A stretch of 64,000 nt of DNA from Lunularia cruciata. Lineage: Eukaryota > Streptophyta > Marchantiopsida > Lunulariales > Lunulariaceae. Every line of letters starts with the position of its first letter. The first letter of the stretch is position 1. The position numbers and the translations under genes were made by a program. Location of the stretch: the NCBI GenBank assembly GCA_948567375.1, contig OX419759.1:51674593-51738592 (forward strand), read 5' to 3'. Below the pieces are notes generated by a model, which saw nothing but the letters and a program-made list of their open reading frames with translations, was not told the origin of the DNA and did not search any database. Positions 1-9,772 of the stretch are shown piece after piece.

Positions 1-99
1 GCTTACCAGTACAATATGCATGGGTGGAAGAAAGTGCACCAATGGAGATTGATGCTATCCAACGGAGGCCACTTGGTGCAGCAAATAGAGAAAGATTGC

Positions 100-235
100 A
101 ACAAAATAGAGGTTGTTTTTATTATTGCCAAGTTAGACATCGCATTGCTAAATGTCCACTTAGGAATGGGCGACCTCAATAAGTTGCCCAGATGGAGTTT
201 GTGGAACCAAATGATCAAGGAAACATAGAATCCCA
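100..235 (+). pseudogene. Gag zinc-knuckle remnant of the chromovirus
   Basis: In one frame around 112-160 the translation reads CFYYCQVRHRIAKCP. This resembles a retroviral CCHC knuckle (C-x2-C-x4-H-x4-C) with altered spacing: an extra residue between the first two cysteines and one missing before the histidine. It would have bound the element RNA in the Gag particle. The altered spacing and nearby stops make it a broken copy. Only this tail of gag falls in the window. Confidence 0.6.
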
Positions 236-265
236 ATAAGAGATTTTGAGTCGCCTACTAGGAGC

Positions 266-659
266 TTGATTAGTTCCAATGGGATTGAAGGCTTGACCTA
301 TGCAAGTTTGCTTCACTTGCAAGGTACAATATCTAATCAGGATTGTAGGATTTTGGTTGATTCTAGAAGTTCAAAGAATTGCATTTCTATGCAAGTAGCA
401 AAGGAATTCGATATTCCTATCAAGCCATTGATTGAAAGTAGTTTGATGATGGCGGATAGTAGAAATGGTTCTTCATTCCGTACCTTGCATCCTATTACCT
501 TCAAAGATTGGGAAGGAGTATTTGGAGTGTATGAGGTTTGTAGTGGAACCTCTACACTGTAATATCATTCTGGGTCTACCTTGGCTTGAACCTCATAAGG
601 TTCAATTTGATTGGACCCGATGCCAAATTCAAGTACAACACCAAGGTAGGAATTTTTGA
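266..659 (+). pseudogene. Retropepsin-like protease remnant
   Basis: The frame from 266 has the usual chromovirus protease layout: a beta-strand-rich segment with VDSR where functional enzymes have D-S/T-G-A, and a downstream LGLPWL motif near 575-590 that matches the ILG-x-PWL hallmark. The catalytic glycine is replaced by arginine (codon aga). A frameshift near 545-560 separates the two halves. The enzyme would have cut the Gag-Pol polyprotein, but this copy should be inactive. Confidence 0.75.
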
Positions 660-1062
660 TTAGGTTTTCTGGCACCTCTGAGTAAGACACCTCAGGATAG
701 TCAGTCCCAAGATGGGAAGTTTGTTGAGAAGGTAGCCATAGAGTGAACCTTGAAGGGAGTGGAGTCCCAAGATGAGAAGTTTGCCAAGAAGGCAACCATG
801 GAGCAAGCTTGGAAGAGAGATGAGTCCCTGGAAGGGAAGTTGGTTAGTAAAGCAAGATGAGAAGTTGGTTGTTGAGAAGGCAGCCACAGAGCAAGCTTTA
901 GAGGAATGTAAGTATGTATTTGTGGTGTGGATCAAGTTGATTGCACAAGAACAATCGGAGGAGGGCCAAGAGCCTCATCAAGCAATGGTAAATCGGATAG
1001 TTCAGGAGTTTGCAAATGTGGTTCCAGATGATCTGCCAAAGGGATTACCCTCCAATTGAGGC

Positions 1063-1760
1063 ATGCCCTTCAAGATCAAGTTATTGCTAGGGGGTACTCT
1101 AGTGAGTAGACCAATCTATCAGCTCTCACCAAAGGAGTTGGAGGAGTTGCAAACAACACTTATAGAGTTGTTGGAGAAGGACTTCATACAACATAGTACC
1201 TCTCCTAAGGGAGCACCGGTACTATTTGTTCTAAAGAAGGATGGAGGACTTTGTTTTTGTATTGTTTACCATGGGCTCAATAAGCAAACCGTGAAGAATG
1301 CATATCCCTTGCCTTGGATTGATGACTTTCTTGATCAACTAAGTGGAGCACGCTACTTTTCCAAGTTGGATCTTTGTAGCGGCTATTGGCAAATTCCTAT
1401 TGATAGAAAGGATGTGCAAAAGACTACCTTTTGTACAAGGTATGGGCATTTTGAGTGGAGAGTTCTACCTTTCGGACTCACTAATGCTCCAGCACTCTGC
1501 ATGGATCAGATGCATCGGGTGTTGGATGGACTATTGGATTGGTACATGGTGGTGTTCTTGGATGATATCTTAATTTATAGTAAGATAGAGGCAGATGACA
1601 TGAATCATGTGCAAGAAGTCCTAAGACTACTACACCAATGGAAATTTTACTACAAGAAGTCAAAGTGTGCCTTTTGGCAGAAGGAGGTTACCTTCTTGGG
1701 TCATAAGATTTCATCAGAGGGGATCAAGATGGAAGAAGAGAAAATCAAGGCCATTGGCCT
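1063..1760 (+). pseudogene. Reverse transcriptase domain (chromovirus), mostly open
   Basis: The 268-codon open frame carries the RT core in order: SPKGAPVLFVLKKDGG, a DYxxLN-like YHGLNKQT, FSKLDLCSGYWQI, the [10 protein letters not shown] motif and the catalytic FLDDILIYS box near 1555-1580, with both aspartates kept. Upstream codons 772-1059 hold the linker between protease and RT (DDLPKGLP). A frameshift near 1755-1765 breaks the thumb/connection segment, which continues in another frame. It would copy element RNA into DNA. Despite the intact active site, the surrounding breaks make it non-functional. Confidence 0.9.
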
Positions 1761-2340
1761 ACCCCAAAGGATGCTACAAAAGTACGGGCATTCAATGGAT
1801 TGGCCAGTTTTTATTGATGGTTCATCCATTATTATGCTCATGTGTTTGCACCATTGGCTAACCTCTTAGAAAAGAACTTGAGTTTCTAGTGGACCACCAG
1901 GCATGGAGAAGCATTCTAGAAGTTAAAGCATATGGTGTCTTCAAGACCCATTCTTCAACCATATGATCCTCAACTACCTTGTATGGTTGATTTTGATGCT
2001 TCTAACTTTGCAATTGAAGCCGTGCAACAACAAGAATTCCTAGATGGACTCCATCCCATTGCCTTTGTGTCTCGCTAACTCAATATGGCTGAATGTAACT
2101 ACTCTACTCGAGATCAAGAACAACTTACAATGGTATATGCTACCAAGGTATGGAGGCATTACCTCTTGGGGAAACAAGTGATCATGCAAACTGATCACAA
2201 ACCATTGTTGCAGACCTTACACTTGGAACACACGAAGAGTTGACATCATCAATGGGAGGAACAACTCCAACTATATGACATCAAACTTGAGTACAAACCA
2301 AATTGGTTCCATGTCATCCCTGATGCTTTATCACGATGAC
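1761..2340 (+). pseudogene. RT connection and RNase H remnant
   Basis: After the frameshift near 1760 the translation resumes with a segment like FYRxFIHHFA and then VDFDASNFAIEAVQQQ (catalytic Asp near 1988-1995), a YSTRDQEQL stretch that corresponds to the Y-x-TxExE motif, and QTDHKPL near 2190-2205. It closes with IPDALSR at 2318-2336. These are the RNase H landmarks of Ty3/gypsy. Stops occur inside it, for example near 2078 and 2240. Confidence 0.8.
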
Positions 2341-2583
2341 CTGATTTGAAGTCTCTTCCTCTCATCACAACAGCAATTTCAATGGTTTCAGTTGACTCCA
2401 TGGTCCAAAACGAGTTTCAGTCAGCTCTACACCAAGATCTCTTCTTCCACATGGTACATGGTTGTCTTACGGCATGCAATAAAGAATATAACACCTTCTC
2501 CATCAAGGAGTGCCTTTTATTCCATGAGGACCGGATCTATGTTCCAGCTAAAGGTGATCTTTGACTTGTGTGCCTTTTAGAAG

Positions 2584-3470
2584 CCCATGATTTACCCATC
2601 GCTGGTCACATGGGTGTGGACAAGACCTTGGGTACCCTCCAACATCAATGGTGGTGGCCTAACATGACACAAGATGTTTAAGAATTTGCCAGATCGTGTG
2701 AGAGCTACCAACGTAACAAGGCCAGCAACCAGAAGCCGAGTGGACTCCTTCAACCACTCACCATTCCATCCGCTCACTGGGAGCATGTGAGCTTGGATCT
2801 CATTATATCTTTGCCAAAGACAAAACAAGGACACACCGCAATTGTGGTGTTTGTGAATAAGCTTAGTAAGCAAATCCAATTGGCACCAACCTGTGATACC
2901 GTGGATGCTCCAACCTTAGCACAAATCTACTTTGACAATGTCTTCAAACATCATGGGATGCCATGTGTACTCATCTCCGACCATGATCCTCAATTTACTG
3001 GGAAGTTTTGGCAAGCACTCTTCCAGATACTTGGCACCAAGCTTGCTTTGTCCACGGCCTATCATCCTCAAACTAATGGACAAACCAAATGTGCAAATTG
3101 TACATTGGAAGATATGTTGCGTGCCTTTGTCAATGTCCACCATACCAATTGGGATGAATGTCTTGTAGCTGCAAAATTTACCTACAACAATTCCAAACAT
3201 GCAAGCATTGGATTTTCTCCTTTCTTTCTCAATTTTGGCCAAGATCTGCTTGTTCCAGATTCTCTTCTTGCTCCCCCTCCATCTCAAGTTCCTCATACTT
3301 CCACATTCTTGACCACTATATCCCACTCTCTCCAACAAGCCAAGGTGAGCCATGACTAAGGCCAAGCCATGACTATCTTCTAGTTACCTCCCTTTCCCAC
3401 TTGATACCCAAGTTTGTAAACTTGCCCCTAATTGGATAGGACCCTTTGATATCACCCAAATTGTCTCTAC
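2584..3470 (+). pseudogene. Integrase remnant
   Basis: The N-terminal zinc-binding region begins with HDLPIAGHMG near 2584-2615 and continues to a CESYQRNK segment where the second cysteine pair is damaged. The catalytic core is open from 2787 (SLDLIISLPKT, first Asp; ISDHDPQF, second Asp; TNGQTKCAN, where the usual catalytic Glu of G-Q-x-E is altered). The core is followed by CxxxF-type C-terminal sequence. It would join element cDNA to target DNA. The missing Glu and internal stops argue that it is dead. Confidence 0.85.
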
Positions 3471-3599
3471 TATTGCTTATCGACTTGCCTTGCCTTGTCA
3501 TATGCGTCTATCTTGTCTTTCATGTTTCCAAGTTGAAATTCTTTGTTCCTAATTCCTCTTCCTTTTCCTCTCAAGTCCAACCTCCCCCTCTTCCTATCC

Positions 3600-3795
3600 C
3601 TATAAATGATCATGAGGAGTACAAAGTTGATTGTATCCTTGCGCATTGCCATATTCAATAAGGCCGTCGCCAACATACGGAGTACAAGGTCCTTTGGAAA
3701 GGGTATCCCCTTCATGATGCCACATGGGAACCTCTTTCTCACCTCCAGAATGCACAAATGGCCATCCAAAAATTCAAAGCTTAACTGGCGATAAG
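3600..3795 (+). pseudogene. Chromodomain remnant at the integrase C terminus
   Basis: EEYKVDCILAH, then YKVLWKGYPLHDATWEPLSHL, is the classic chromodomain pattern with its aromatic residues and WEP motif. A stop near 3660 and a frame change split it. In chromoviruses this domain directs integration towards modified histones. Its presence places the element in the chromovirus clade of Ty3/gypsy. Confidence 0.85.
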
Positions 3796-3823
3796 GACGT
3801 CACCAACTAGCGGCGGGGGAATA

Positions 3824-4240
3824 TGTAACAATATGGAGTTTAGCGACAAAGTTAGTCAGACTTACGAAGTAGAACATAAGAGAAATTAGCCTAGAATATT
3901 CCGGAAGTATCTAGGAAGCTTCTTGGGAAGCTTCTTGGCTAGCTTAGCTTGCACCGCATGTAAGTAGCTTCTAGAAGGAAGCTTCTAAAAGCTTCCAACT
4001 AGCTTAGCTTGCACGTCAAGTAAGCGGCTTCTAGAAGGAAGCTTCTTGAGAAGCTACTTAGTTAACTTGGCTTGCACTCTAAGAAAGCGGCTTGAGGAAG
4101 CTTCTTGAAAAGCTTCTCAAGAGCCTTGTATGCTACCTATAAATATTAAAGCCAAAGCTCATGCTAGGCACTTGGAGTTTTCCCTCATTCAAGTGTCCTA
4201 ATGTGAGTTTCCATTCTCCTATTTCTCTCCTTGATCTCAG
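3824..4240 (+). repeat. 3' LTR of the chromovirus (end uncertain)
   Basis: The sequence starts TGTAACA immediately after a G-rich tract (3810-3820) that serves as polypurine tract. A TATAAATA box lies at 4138-4145. Upstream of it, 3910-4125 is built of four roughly 60-bp imperfect repeats rich in GAAGCTTC. The 3' boundary is not fixed: homology to the neighbouring family C coding region begins around 4240-4260. No 5' LTR partner is in the window for comparison. Confidence 0.65.
3910..4125 (+). promoter_or_regulatory. Tandem heat-shock-element-like array in U3
   Basis: About four 60-bp units carry inverted GAA/TTC pentamers: GAAGCTTC at 3915, 3927, 3978, 4038 and 4097, and TTCTAGAA at 3969 and 4029. 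At 4097-4109, GAA-GC-TTC-TT-GAA is a perfect three-pentamer heat-shock element, about 28 bp upstream of the TATA box at 4138. That heat-shock factor binds here is inference from the consensus. Confidence 0.5.
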
Positions 4241-4244
4241 TCTT

Positions 4245-5800
4245 TTACAACTTACTCCTCTAAACTCCTCCTTGTCCTTGACTTTGGTAGCTGTTTCTTT
4301 TTCTGGTGCCTTACCCCAAAGTCTTGATCTCTTTACCTTCAAATTTACTTCCTCCAAGCAGCTACTTTACTCAAGTTTGGTCCAAACTTGCGCATCACAG
4401 AAAAAGGCAAGGAGGTTGCCTCACTAGACTAGCCCACTTCTCTAAAAACTGCTTTCTTTGTCTTCCTCAGCTTGGCTTGGTCCTGCACTCACAAATTGTA
4501 AACTTCTTCTTAATCATACTCCCCTTTGGAATACTAGTCTTGGTTCTTCATCACATTCTTTTGGAATATTGACCTTAGGTAACTCCATGTATTGGATATC
4601 TCCTCCTTCTATGCATTCAATCTCATCATGAAACTCTTGATCTTCTTCCTCAACCACTTCTTCTATTGATTGTTGGACTTTAGGTTCTCCTTCATTTCCA
4701 TTGCTTGACTCCTTATTCTTTAGAATGAGCTCTTCTTCCTCAAAATCCCCATAATTGGATTTTTCCTCTACTTTCAACTCAATGCTTGACAACAAATCCA
4801 CCATTGCCGTCTTGTGTTTCAAGTTCAACTTTCAAGTTGTTCTTCTCTACATTTAGGAAACCATACCCTCAAGTTGACTTTGCTTCCTCAACCTTGGAAT
4901 GGTGACCGCCACAATCTTCACCTATCTATTTTTGGCAGAGTAGTCATTGCCTTCTCAAATCTCTCATGTAATATTGCTCATCTTTGTCTGGATCTTGACA
5001 AAGATCTGGTGAGACACCATCTTCTATTTCTCCTCCAAGCTAAGCAGGTTCAAACTTAAGTAAAGATGTGCCACAAATGGTATGAAATAATGAGGTGGTA
5101 TATTCATTCTCCAACTTCCAATCATTTGACTTATCCTTTGGTTAAACCACTTTGCAGAGTTCACCTTCTCTTTTGCAAACATTTGGTGAAAGAAAACCAC
5201 TTGCTACTTTGTCACATAGATGGTTTGCTCTAGCTTTAGCATTGCCATTAGAGACACAATGATACTTTACCTCATGAGGTCTTTGTAAGTGTCTACCTTG
5301 TACACATTCTTGGTGCAAGGTGCATTGAAGGTATTCTTCAATGCATCTCCATAGCATCACACTTCCTATAGAAGGTGGTTCTTGCCACATCTCCCATTGC
5401 TCTCTCCAATACAAGTCTCCAATCCAACTCAATCCATTGAGTTTGATTCCCTCTCTTTCCCTCCACCTCGAGACCATCTCTACAATTGTTGGTAATGATT
5501 TTTGCCATGAAACCTAGAATACTCAAATTCAGTTCTAGGCCAAAAATGTGATCCAAAGTCAGCTCAAGACTTTGATCCTCACTATCATATACCCAATTTG
5601 CAAATTGTAGGATTTTGCACTGCAAGTGACAAAACTTATGTTCTACACTTCATTGGAATTGTGCGCTCTTTACTTCATGGTTTCTTACAAATTCTTACAA
5701 ATGGCTACTTGGCTCATAAGTCTATCTCCTTTGGGACAACTCTTCAGAGGCATAGGTAATGCTTTGACATTGCAGAATTCAGTCAATGAAGTCTCAATTC
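4245..5800 (-). pseudogene. Family C ORF2 fragment (globular plus coiled-coil protein), decayed
   Basis: On the minus strand this repeats the start and middle of the protein found intact at 8072-9772. Shared landmarks are a W-x2-x-DW...TFYRKCDA block (5480-5350), a FFHQMFA stretch near 5170-5190, and an acidic segment at 4514-4828 that shares EEEELxLK and EGEPKVQQ with the better copy. A LRLWGKAP-like segment lies near 4320. Several stops and frame changes break it. It ends at the chromovirus LTR, so the C-terminal coiled coil and 3' LTR of this unit are missing. It has no similarity to a known enzyme that I can see. Confidence 0.7.
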
Positions 5801-6000
5801 TATTATTCTTTGATTCTCAATCATTCTTCAATTGACTATCAATTGCAACTCACTTATTCTACATGACTTGATTTTATCACTCTCAAATTTATCCTACTTA
5901 CGAAGTATTTTTGCTTAATGTACCTTCTTGATTGGTTCCGCCCAAGTAAAATTTGTTGAGGTTTCTTCAGATTAGGTTGATCATTTTGATGCAAAGTTCC

Positions 6001-7172
6001 TTACTTTGGGTCTACCATCCTTCGTGAAGCTCTTCGTCTTGGCTTTTTGCCTTTCTTCTCACGATTTCTTTGGTTACTGGACGAGTTGGAATGAGCAGCC
6101 TCATAGCGGGCACCATGTTTGAGGACTTTGTCCAGAGAGGTTACATTTCTTTCCCTGGCAAAGATACGAATCTCCGGTGAAAGCCCGCCAAGAAACCAGG
6201 TAATGGCTTGGGCATCGGAATAACCCACCACCCCGGATTGCTTCGGAACTCGGTTCAATAAGGCCATGAACCGCTCAGAGTAATCTCTCAATTTTTCCTT
6301 CTTTCCTCGGTCCAAATCATTAAGTGCCACGAAGACACTCGTATCATAATCCACTTCCCAAAATCGTTCCAAGAAGCCATTTTGTAAGTCTGCCCAGTCT
6401 GCTGGTGTAAATCCCTTCTGCGTTACATGAGTATACCAGCTCCGAGCCTTCTTTCAGAGCAGACTTGGAAAATCCACAGTCGATCCGCGGAGTTATGTTC
6501 CTTGTTGGCAAAGGAAATGACTTCGAATTCCTCAATGAATTTGTCAGGATCTTCGTCTTGCTGGTATCTTTATACTTTTGATAAGCATGTTGGGTCATGG
6601 GTACCGAGGACATTGTTCGGTGCGGCGGATTTGGGTGTGGTAAGTTTGAACTTACGGGGAACCGTAGAGCTACTTGGTATGGACGTCGTGTTGTCTGCCC
6701 ACGGGTTCCAATTTGTCAAGTTCAAATTGGGGTCTTCTTCAACAATTTCTTCTTCTCTGGTTGTGTCGACTTCAACCCGATCAGAAGTAAGAGGTTCCAC
6801 AACTTCAATCTGGTCTTCAAACCTTCTTTGGGATAACCTAGGAATTGTTTGTACCAGATGCTGACACTCTTCTTCCGTAAGTGTTCGGCCTGTCTTTTCT
6901 CAAACAAACTTCTTAATGAAATAGACTTCCTTTACAGCTTAAGGGGAAGTCGGGGTACTGGGTCATAGTGCGTATGTCTGCTCACTCAAGTCTTTCTTTT
7001 TCTTGGAAGACGGGGATGAAAAGTAGCCTTGCCAACCTCCTTCCCGTCTCTTTTGGTCAAGTTCATGCAAGGCTGCTTGCACTTCGTGAAGAAGTTGAAA
7101 GTCCAACTCTTCTAGTTTGATTTTGTTTGAAGTGTGTGGGGCTTTCAAACGTTCATCTTCTTCATGATGCAC
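6001..7172 (-). pseudogene. Family C gag (retrotransposon gag domain), frameshifted
   Basis: The best segment, 6372-6001, reads like a plant retrotransposon Gag core: FWEVDYDTSVFVALNDL, KLRDYSERFMALL, AITWFLGGLSPEIR. The preceding part of the domain (a DPDKFIEEFE-like stretch, then ANKEHNSA) is visible in other frames between 6613 and 6480. Short open pieces reach back to 7172, near the PBS. At least two frameshifts are needed to join the parts. No CCHC knuckle, protease or RT follows. Going on along the minus strand, about 170 non-coding bases lead straight into the ORF2 homology. Gag would form the cytoplasmic particle. Confidence 0.75.
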
Positions 7173-7284
7173 TGCTCATCTTCGAGCCCTCTCATCCCAT
7201 TGTTCTCTCGATGCAGACATTCATATTGCATGGACACCTAGTTTTGAATTTGGCTTTGTATTCTTCCACTTCCAAGATTTGTAT

Positions 7285-7303
7285 CCCCGGCAACGGCACC
7301 AAA
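7285..7303 (-). other. Primer binding site, tRNA-Asp type
   Basis: On the minus strand the sequence reads TGGTGCCGTTGCCGGGG, one base from the tRNA-Asp-complementary PBS (TGGCGCCGTTGCCGGGGA) of Athila/Tat-type elements. It lies 5 bp beyond the LTR end at 7309, as expected for minus-strand DNA priming. Confidence 0.8.
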
Positions 7304-7308
7304 AATCA

Positions 7309-8021
7309 TGTGACAACCCGGCAAATATCACTTTTGCGGTAATCGGGTCAGTAAAGTTTGTTCCCACAGAGATACTATCCAAAATTGGTCAAATATGAAG
7401 TCAAAAGTCACAATGGCAATTCTTCTTGATGGCTTCTTTAATCTCTCAGGTAGAAACTACACCCAAAAGAGAGTAACAAGCTCACAATCTTGATAACTTG
7501 TCACGAACACATACACATAATCACAACATAGCAAAGTCTGTCCAAACAACTCTTGATTGTGATGATTCAGATTCTCCCAAAGACGGCACTTCACTGCAAA
7601 GACCGATTTCACCATAGAATTGTGTTCCACCCCTCCACTGAAGGCACAACTTCCTCGATCAAAATTGCTTCACATCAACTTCGTGCTGCACTCACAAATG
7701 CAGAATACTAACAACACTACAATTCCTCTCAGACCTATCAAGGCATTGCTCCGATGCACTTCACTCAGGATCAAACACATAGAATGAAGATCAAGGCTGC
7801 AGATTCCAACATCCACAAACACATTGTCTTGCTCTTTGGAATTCTCCACACACTCACAAACACAAACACAAAATTGACAATATGAATTAAGCTTAAGCGA
7901 CGAGTATTGAAAACAATACTTCACTTTATCTATCTTCAGAAATTTTGAATACTGAATAACATTGTACTGCAAATGCTCCACTTAAATACTGAAGCAAACG
8001 GTAGACTTGCCTACCTAGGCA
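7309..8021 (-). repeat. Family C LTR shared by two tandem units
   Basis: In minus orientation it ends ...GGGTTGTCACA at 7309, exactly where similarity with the LTR ending at 56108 stops, and a PBS follows. The other end is set at TGCC (8021-8018), just after a purine-rich tract. A TTTAAG TATA-like box lies near 7980-7988. The LTR has ORF2 on its upstream side and PBS plus gag on its downstream side, so it acts as 3' LTR for one unit and 5' LTR for the next. Confidence 0.7.
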
Positions 8022-8071
8022 CCGCTTCCTACCATCTTCATATCTGACTCTTCCTATCTCAAAATTGACTT

Positions 8072-9772
8072 CTATCCCAATCCGATGTCTACCTCATCAT
8101 CGGCTTCCAAACCCAATGATCTTCTTACTATTTCACCTTCTTTGGGTATGACTGATTCTACTAATTTCTTCACAAATTCTACGACTTCTTCACTACAATC
8201 TCCAATTGAACTCACAGGTAATCTATCTACACTCTTATTTCCCGACCCACTCTTCTCTAATGTATCAATTTTCAAGTCCAATGATACTTGTATTCCTACT
8301 TCTGCAACATTGATTTTCTTCTCCACTGTCACACTAGTCCAAATTTTCTCTAACTCCAAATTGACTAAATCCAACCTAAGACTAACATTATTTTCTACCT
8401 CTAACATTTTCCTATCTACACGCTCTCTCAACCGAATCAGCAATGTGTTCATGTCCACGTCCTTGGCTTTCCGTTTCCGAGTCTCCTGCACAAGTAATTT
8501 CAACTCATGTAGGCGAGCTTCTTCCAATCTTCCCTCAGCCTCCGTGCTTAAGATTGCTCTTAACTTCCCCGCAACCTCTCCTACTGATTCTGATTCACAT
8601 CCTCGAGAGCGTTTTACCTTCAACTCCTCCCGATACATTTTCAACTCGTCTTTGTATTCTGCAGCAAGCATCTTCTTCTCCTTTGCATACTGCATACTCT
8701 GCTGTTCTGCGCTCTTAACAAGTTCTTGCAAACGCTCTTCTTCTTCTTGCCTAGACGCCAATTCTCTCTGCCATGCTTGATCTTTTGTTGCGGCACTCTT
8801 CTTCAAGCTGTCCAACTCCTGCTCCATCACGATGTTCATCGCCTTAAAATGGACATTCTTGATGCGCACATCACTCACTTCCACCTTCATTTTGCTCAGC
8901 CACATTGCATGCTCCTTCAATTCCCCTACTTGCTTTTGCAATTCCCTCTCCTTCTTTGCGCAGCTTCCTTGTAGCATGCTCAGCGTTTTCTTCCTCGAGT
9001 CTTCCTCCCTTTGAAGTTCCTCCACTTCCGCGCTTCTTTGGACTTGTTGTTCCTGCAACTCCTTCACTTCACTCACCAGATACTTCACCATCTGTAATTT
9101 GTTCATCCCCTCTCTGTGATCTTGGGGAATTACACTTCGATTCGCCTCTAACAGCTCCAGCAATGGTGTGACTATCTTCGTTAAATACGATATCCCAACA
9201 AAGTGTTCTTCTTCTTCCTTGCTATCTTCGTTTGGAGTCTTCTCCTCCATCATCGGCTCCTTCATCCAAAGTCGCAATCTTTGTATCTTCATTGTGTTGG
9301 CGCTGTCTTTGTTTTGGCCTCTTGAACTCGGCCCCGCGAGATTCTCTACCTCCTCCTCTAGTCTTGACATATTCTCCACCATCGCCTGACCAGCCTCACT
9401 TACTACCACCAATTGCTGGACTTTGGGTTCTCCCTCTCTATCGCTCCCAGACTCCTCACTTTTCAAGGTGAGCTCTTCTTCTTCCGAGTCCTCTACTTGC
9501 GACTCAGTTTCTTCTTCCGACTCCGATCCCGATGATGCCCTTCTTACGACTTTAGCAGTCTTCAACATCAGCCGCTGAGTCTTTCTTTGCATGGGAGACG
9601 CCTTAGCTTCTTCGGGTTTACTTCTCTTCTTTGTCTTTGGACTGGTAACATCTTTGATTTTCCACTGTCCCGTCCTTGCAAAGTACTCGTCATTTGCTTG
9701 CAGATGAAGCATATACTGGCGTTCCTCATTGTCTAATTCCTGTCTCAAATTGGGGTGCATGTGCGACACCAT
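8072..9772 (-). CDS. Family C ORF2 C-terminal part: 566-residue acidic, coiled-coil protein of unknown function
   Basis: This uninterrupted 566-codon frame holds, in order: a HLQANDEYFARTGQWKIKD segment (residues ~25-43), a basic stretch, an acidic low-complexity region (~80-115, SESEEETES type), and long heptad-rich segments rich in E, K, L and Q (~145-165 and ~200-400) that predict a coiled coil. The C-terminal region is RLHELKLLVQETRKRK followed by DMNTLLIRLRERVD. The first methionine is not the true start, because the homologous protein begins upstream in another frame (9726-10910). Related sequence occurs at 4245-5800 and 52820-55318. The stop lies about 50 bp before the LTR. I recognise no enzyme or zinc-finger motif. 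A structural or particle-associated role is conceivable but unsupported. Confidence 0.7.
   Translation of the reverse strand: MVSHMHPNLRQELDNEERQYMLHLQANDEYFARTGQWKIKDVTSPKTKKRSKPEEAKASPMQRKTQRLMLKTAKVVRRASSGSESEEETESQVEDSEEEELTLKSEESGSDREGEPKVQQLVVVSEAGQAMVENMSRLEEEVENLAGPSSRGQNKDSANTMKIQRLRLWMKEPMMEEKTPNEDSKEEEEHFVGISYLTKIVTPLLELLEANRSVIPQDHREGMNKLQMVKYLVSEVKELQEQQVQRSAEVEELQREEDSRKKTLSMLQGSCAKKERELQKQVGELKEHAMWLSKMKVEVSDVRIKNVHFKAMNIVMEQELDSLKKSAATKDQAWQRELASRQEEEERLQELVKSAEQQSMQYAKEKKMLAAEYKDELKMYREELKVKRSRGCESESVGEVAGKLRAILSTEAEGRLEEARLHELKLLVQETRKRKAKDVDMNTLLIRLRERVDRKMLEVENNVSLRLDLVNLELEKIWTSVTVEKKINVAEVGIQVSLDLKIDTLEKSGSGNKSVDRLPVSSIGDCSEEVVEFVKKLVESVIPKEGEIVRRSLGLEADDEVDIGLG

Larger units (their letters stand above)
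1..3823 (+). mobile_element. Ty3/gypsy chromovirus, internal region, 5' truncated by window edge, decayed
   Basis: Gag zinc-knuckle remnant, protease, reverse transcriptase, RNase H, integrase and chromodomain follow one another on the + strand, which is the order of a plant chromodomain Ty3/gypsy element. Stops and frameshifts break the coding region many times, so it cannot make an intact polyprotein. A purine tract at 3810-3820 and a TGTAACA LTR start at 3824 close the internal region. The 5' LTR and start of gag lie outside the window. Confidence 0.9.

Noticed and set aside
8085..8780. 231-codon + strand frame, Ser/Thr/Phe-rich
   Set aside because: Exact antisense of the coiled-coil ORF. 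Its composition is what the complement of Glu/Lys codons gives.
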